Of a DNA stretch of 7,973 nucleotides, positions 6,232 to 7,973 are shown piece by piece. The notes below the pieces were generated by a model. It saw only the letters and a list, made by a program, of their open reading frames with translations, searched no databases and was not told where the DNA came from. The stretch is taken from NCBI GenBank assembly GCA_021780095.1, contig JAJXZK010000422.1, forward strand, positions 1 to 7,973, written 5' to 3'. A program made the translations under genes and the position numbers. Every line of letters starts with the position of its first letter. Position 1 is the first letter of the stretch. Origin of the DNA: Acidobacteriota bacterium. Its GTDB lineage: Bacteria; Acidobacteriota; Terriglobia; Terriglobales; Acidobacteriaceae.

Positions 6232-6271
6232 GAGTCATTCTGTGGTCGCTGCGGCGACCACAGAATGACTC
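6232..6271. terminator. Perfect 18-bp inverted repeat between convergent genes, possible bidirectional terminator
   Basis: Bases 6232-6249 (GAGTCATTCTGTGGTCGC) are the exact reverse complement of 6254-6271, with a 4-nt loop TGCG. The element lies 36 nt after the stop of the DsrE-like gene and 45 nt after the stop of hslU, the expected place for a terminator serving both strands. Neither side has a U-tract: the plus strand continues ATCCTCAAAATG and the minus strand CATTTGGAATC. It may therefore act as an mRNA 3'-end stabiliser or be a small palindromic repeat element instead of a classical terminator. Confidence 0.6.
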
Positions 6272-6316
6272 ATCCTCAAAATGATTGCACCAACTGTGAT
6301 CCGCTCGAAACGAAAG

Positions 6317-7921
6317 CTAAAGAATGTAGCGCGACAGGTCCTGGTCCTTCACGATGGAGGCCACCATGTGCTGTACATAGGCTGCGTCAATGGCGATAAC
6401 CTTTTCCGTGCCGTTGACGCCGTCGCGTTCCATCATCGGAATAGTCGGTGACGTTTTGGTGTCCGCAGCTTTCTCCGCGCTGGCGGCCAGGCTCACGGTC
6501 GCATCGCTGTCGCCCGCTTCGACTTTTCCTTCCGCCGCCGCGCGATTCTGCCGCGCCAGATCGGGCGCGTCGAAGCTGATTTCATCCAGCACCCGCTCCA
6601 TAATGGTGTGCAGACGGCGTGCGCCGATGTTTTCTGTCGCTTCATTTACGCGGAAAGCGAAGTTCGCGATTTCCGCCAGGGACTCCGTCGAAAATTCCAG
6701 CTTCAATCCTTCCGTCTCCAAGAGCGCCGTCGACTGTTTCACCAGCGAGGACTTCGGCTCGGTAAGAATTTTGATGAAGTCTTCCACCGTCAGCGATTGC
6801 AGTTCCACGCGGATTGGGAAACGTCCTTGCAGCTCCGGAATCAGGTCGCTCGGCTTCGAAACGTGAAACGCGCCCGCCGCAATGAACAAAATATGGTCGG
6901 TGCTCACCATGCCATAGCGCGTGTTCACGGTCGTGCCTTCCACGATGGGCAAAATGTCCCGCTGCACGCCTTCGCGCGAAACATCCGGGCCATGTCCTCC
7001 CTCGCGTCCGGCAATCTTGTCGATCTCATCCAGAAAAATGATGCCGGAATTTTCTACTCGCTCGACCGCAACCCGAGTCACCTGGTCCATATCGATCAGC
7101 CGCTGCTCTTCTTCCTGCACCAGGTATTCAAACGCCTCGCCCACCTTCATCTTGCGCTTCTTGGTCCGCTGTCCAAAGATGTTTGGCAGAATGTCCTTCA
7201 GGTTGATGTCCATCTCCTCCATGCCCTGGTTGGAGATGATTTCCAGCGATGGCGTGCTGCGTTCGCGTACGTCGATTTCGACCATGCGCTCGTCCAGCTT
7301 GCCTTCGCGAAACTGCGCCCGAAGTTTTTCTCGTGTGCGCTGGTGAGAATCACTCGGTGGCGGCGGCGCCGGGCTGGGAAACACAATCGTGTTGGCGCTG
7401 CTTTCATCCACGCCGGAAATGGGCGTCGGTGCGGGTCCCGGCATGGGAGCAGGCGCAGCCACAGGCGGCAGCAGCATGTCCAGCAGCCGCTCCTCGGCGT
7501 TCAACTCCGCCTTGTCTTCCACCTCTTCCAGCTTCTCTTCCCGCAGCATGTCGATGGCAATCTCAACCAGGTCGCGAATCATCGATTCCACATCGCGGCC
7601 CACGTAGCCCACTTCAGTAAACTTCGAAGCTTCCACTTTCAAAAATGGGGAGTTCGTCAGCTTCGCCAGCCGTCTTGCAATCTCAGTTTTGCCTACGCCG
7701 GTCGGCCCAATCATGATGATGTTTTTGGGCATGATGTCGTCGGCCAGTTCCGGCCCCAGCTTTTGGCGGCGCATGCGGTTGCGCAGCGCAATGGCCACCG
7801 CGCGCTTGGCCGCGTGCTGCCCCACCACATATTTGTCCAGCTCCGCCACAATTTGCCGCGGCGTCATTTCATCCAGAGAAAGCGCCTGGTCTTCTTCCAC
7901 TCCAGGTAAATAAATGGCCAT
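6317..7921 (-). CDS. hslU: ATP-dependent protease ATPase subunit HslU (ClpY)
   Basis: A 534-residue AAA+ unfoldase that threads substrates into the HslV peptidase in the cytoplasm. Motifs in order: N-terminal [17 protein letters not shown] (19-35), Walker A GPTGVGKT (72-79), pore loop GYVG (105-108), I-domain (about 110-285, with [13 protein letters not shown]), Walker B IIFLDEID (294-301), [19 protein letters not shown] (311-329), sensor region [18 protein letters not shown], arginine finger in ELQGRFPIR (R367), sensor 2 IGARRLHT (432-439), and the C-terminal DLSRYIL that docks into HslV. E. coli HslU has 443 residues; most of the excess is a Pro/Ala-rich insertion in the I-domain (about 152-192) and a low-complexity Ala/Glu/Asp-rich insertion (about 457-507) just before the last helix. 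The ATG at 7921 is preferred over a GTG at 7927 because the Shine-Dalgarno GAGGAG occupies 7932-7927. Convergent with the DsrE-like gene; hslV is expected beyond the right edge. Confidence 0.97.
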   Translation of the reverse strand: MAIYLPGVEEDQALSLDEMTPRQIVAELDKYVVGQHAAKRAVAIALRNRMRRQKLGPELADDIMPKNIIMIGPTGVGKTEIARRLAKLTNSPFLKVEASKFTEVGYVGRDVESMIRDLVEIAIDMLREEKLEEVEDKAELNAEERLLDMLLPPVAAPAPMPGPAPTPISGVDESSANTIVFPSPAPPPPSDSHQRTREKLRAQFREGKLDERMVEIDVRERSTPSLEIISNQGMEEMDINLKDILPNIFGQRTKKRKMKVGEAFEYLVQEEEQRLIDMDQVTRVAVERVENSGIIFLDEIDKIAGREGGHGPDVSREGVQRDILPIVEGTTVNTRYGMVSTDHILFIAAGAFHVSKPSDLIPELQGRFPIRVELQSLTVEDFIKILTEPKSSLVKQSTALLETEGLKLEFSTESLAEIANFAFRVNEATENIGARRLHTIMERVLDEISFDAPDLARQNRAAAEGKVEAGDSDATVSLAASAEKAADTKTSPTIPMMERDGVNGTEKVIAIDAAYVQHMVASIVKDQDLSRYIL

Positions 7922-7926
7922 ATCCA

Positions 7927-7932
7927 CTCCTC
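7927..7932 (-). promoter_or_regulatory. Shine-Dalgarno of hslU that decides its start
   Basis: Read on the minus strand, GAGGAG runs from 7932 to 7927 and is followed by TGGAT and then the ATG at 7921, a spacing of 5 nt. A GTG at 7927 would begin inside this motif, so it cannot be served by it. The start of hslU is therefore ATG 7921. Confidence 0.8.
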
Positions 7933-7973
7933 GTTCTGCACCGCAGCCTCTGGTGCCGCGGCCAGACAGGCCT
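7928..7973. other. Upstream edge of hslU, partner gene not resolved
   Basis: Only 46 nt lie upstream of the hslU ribosome binding site region. Read on the minus strand, none of the three frames contains a stop codon here, so a preceding gene such as hslV could run through or overlap, but none of the three peptides looks like an HslV C-terminus. No promoter can be called. Confidence 0.3.

Noticed and set aside
6608..7909. Plus-strand open frame of 433 codons inside hslU
   Set aside because: It is the complement of an unambiguous hslU; the translation is His/Arg/Gln-rich and has no domain pattern.

Overview
The window looks like a piece of chromosome from a soil or peat member of the Acidobacteriota. 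This is inference from the moderately high GC content, the style of the genes (a fibronectin type III surface protein followed by a FAH-family enzyme, a TalB-type transaldolase, a Tat-exported DsrE-like protein, and an HslU with Ala/Pro-rich insertions) and the mix of strong and absent Shine-Dalgarno sequences. No marker gene fixes the phylum. Eight protein-coding genes account for almost all of the coding capacity. I see no tRNA, rRNA, CRISPR array, insertion sequence or phage gene.

Layout, left to right. (1) 1-846 (+): the 3' part of a gene for a protein with fibronectin type III domains, cut by the window edge. (2) 880-1677 (+): a FAH-family hydrolase/isomerase, 33 nt downstream and probably co-transcribed. 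(3) 1781-2140 (+): a small stand-alone protein with a receiver-like fold whose phosphorylation residues are missing. (4) 2314-3327 (+): transaldolase with a complete active site, followed by a strong intrinsic terminator (3356-3404). (5) 3655-4218 (+): a 187-residue cytoplasmic protein I do not recognise, lying between two non-coding stretches of about 320 nt, with a plausible promoter near 3491-3518. (6) 4538-5404 (+) and (7) 5401-6195 (+): an outer-membrane beta-barrel candidate whose stop overlaps the start of a Tat-signal DsrE-like protein (ATGA overlap), so the two are a translationally coupled cell-envelope pair. (8) 6317-7921 (-): hslU, the ATPase/unfoldase of the HslVU protease, convergent with gene 7. 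A perfect 18-bp inverted repeat with a 4-nt loop lies between these two convergent genes.

How the genes relate. Genes 1 and 2 look like the end of a longer operon entering from the left. The transaldolase is a housekeeping pentose-phosphate enzyme in its own unit. Genes 6 and 7 are the clearest functional pair: both products carry export signals, one Sec type and one Tat type, and the second has the hallmarks of the DsrE sulfur-carrier fold with a vicinal Cys-Cys. hslU is normally preceded by hslV, which would lie off the right edge; the 46 nt available cannot confirm it.

I did not find a convincing new multi-gene system. The items most worth a second look are the exported DsrE-like/barrel pair, the degenerate receiver protein, the unrecognised 187-residue gene, the 18-bp palindrome, and the two low-complexity insertions in HslU.
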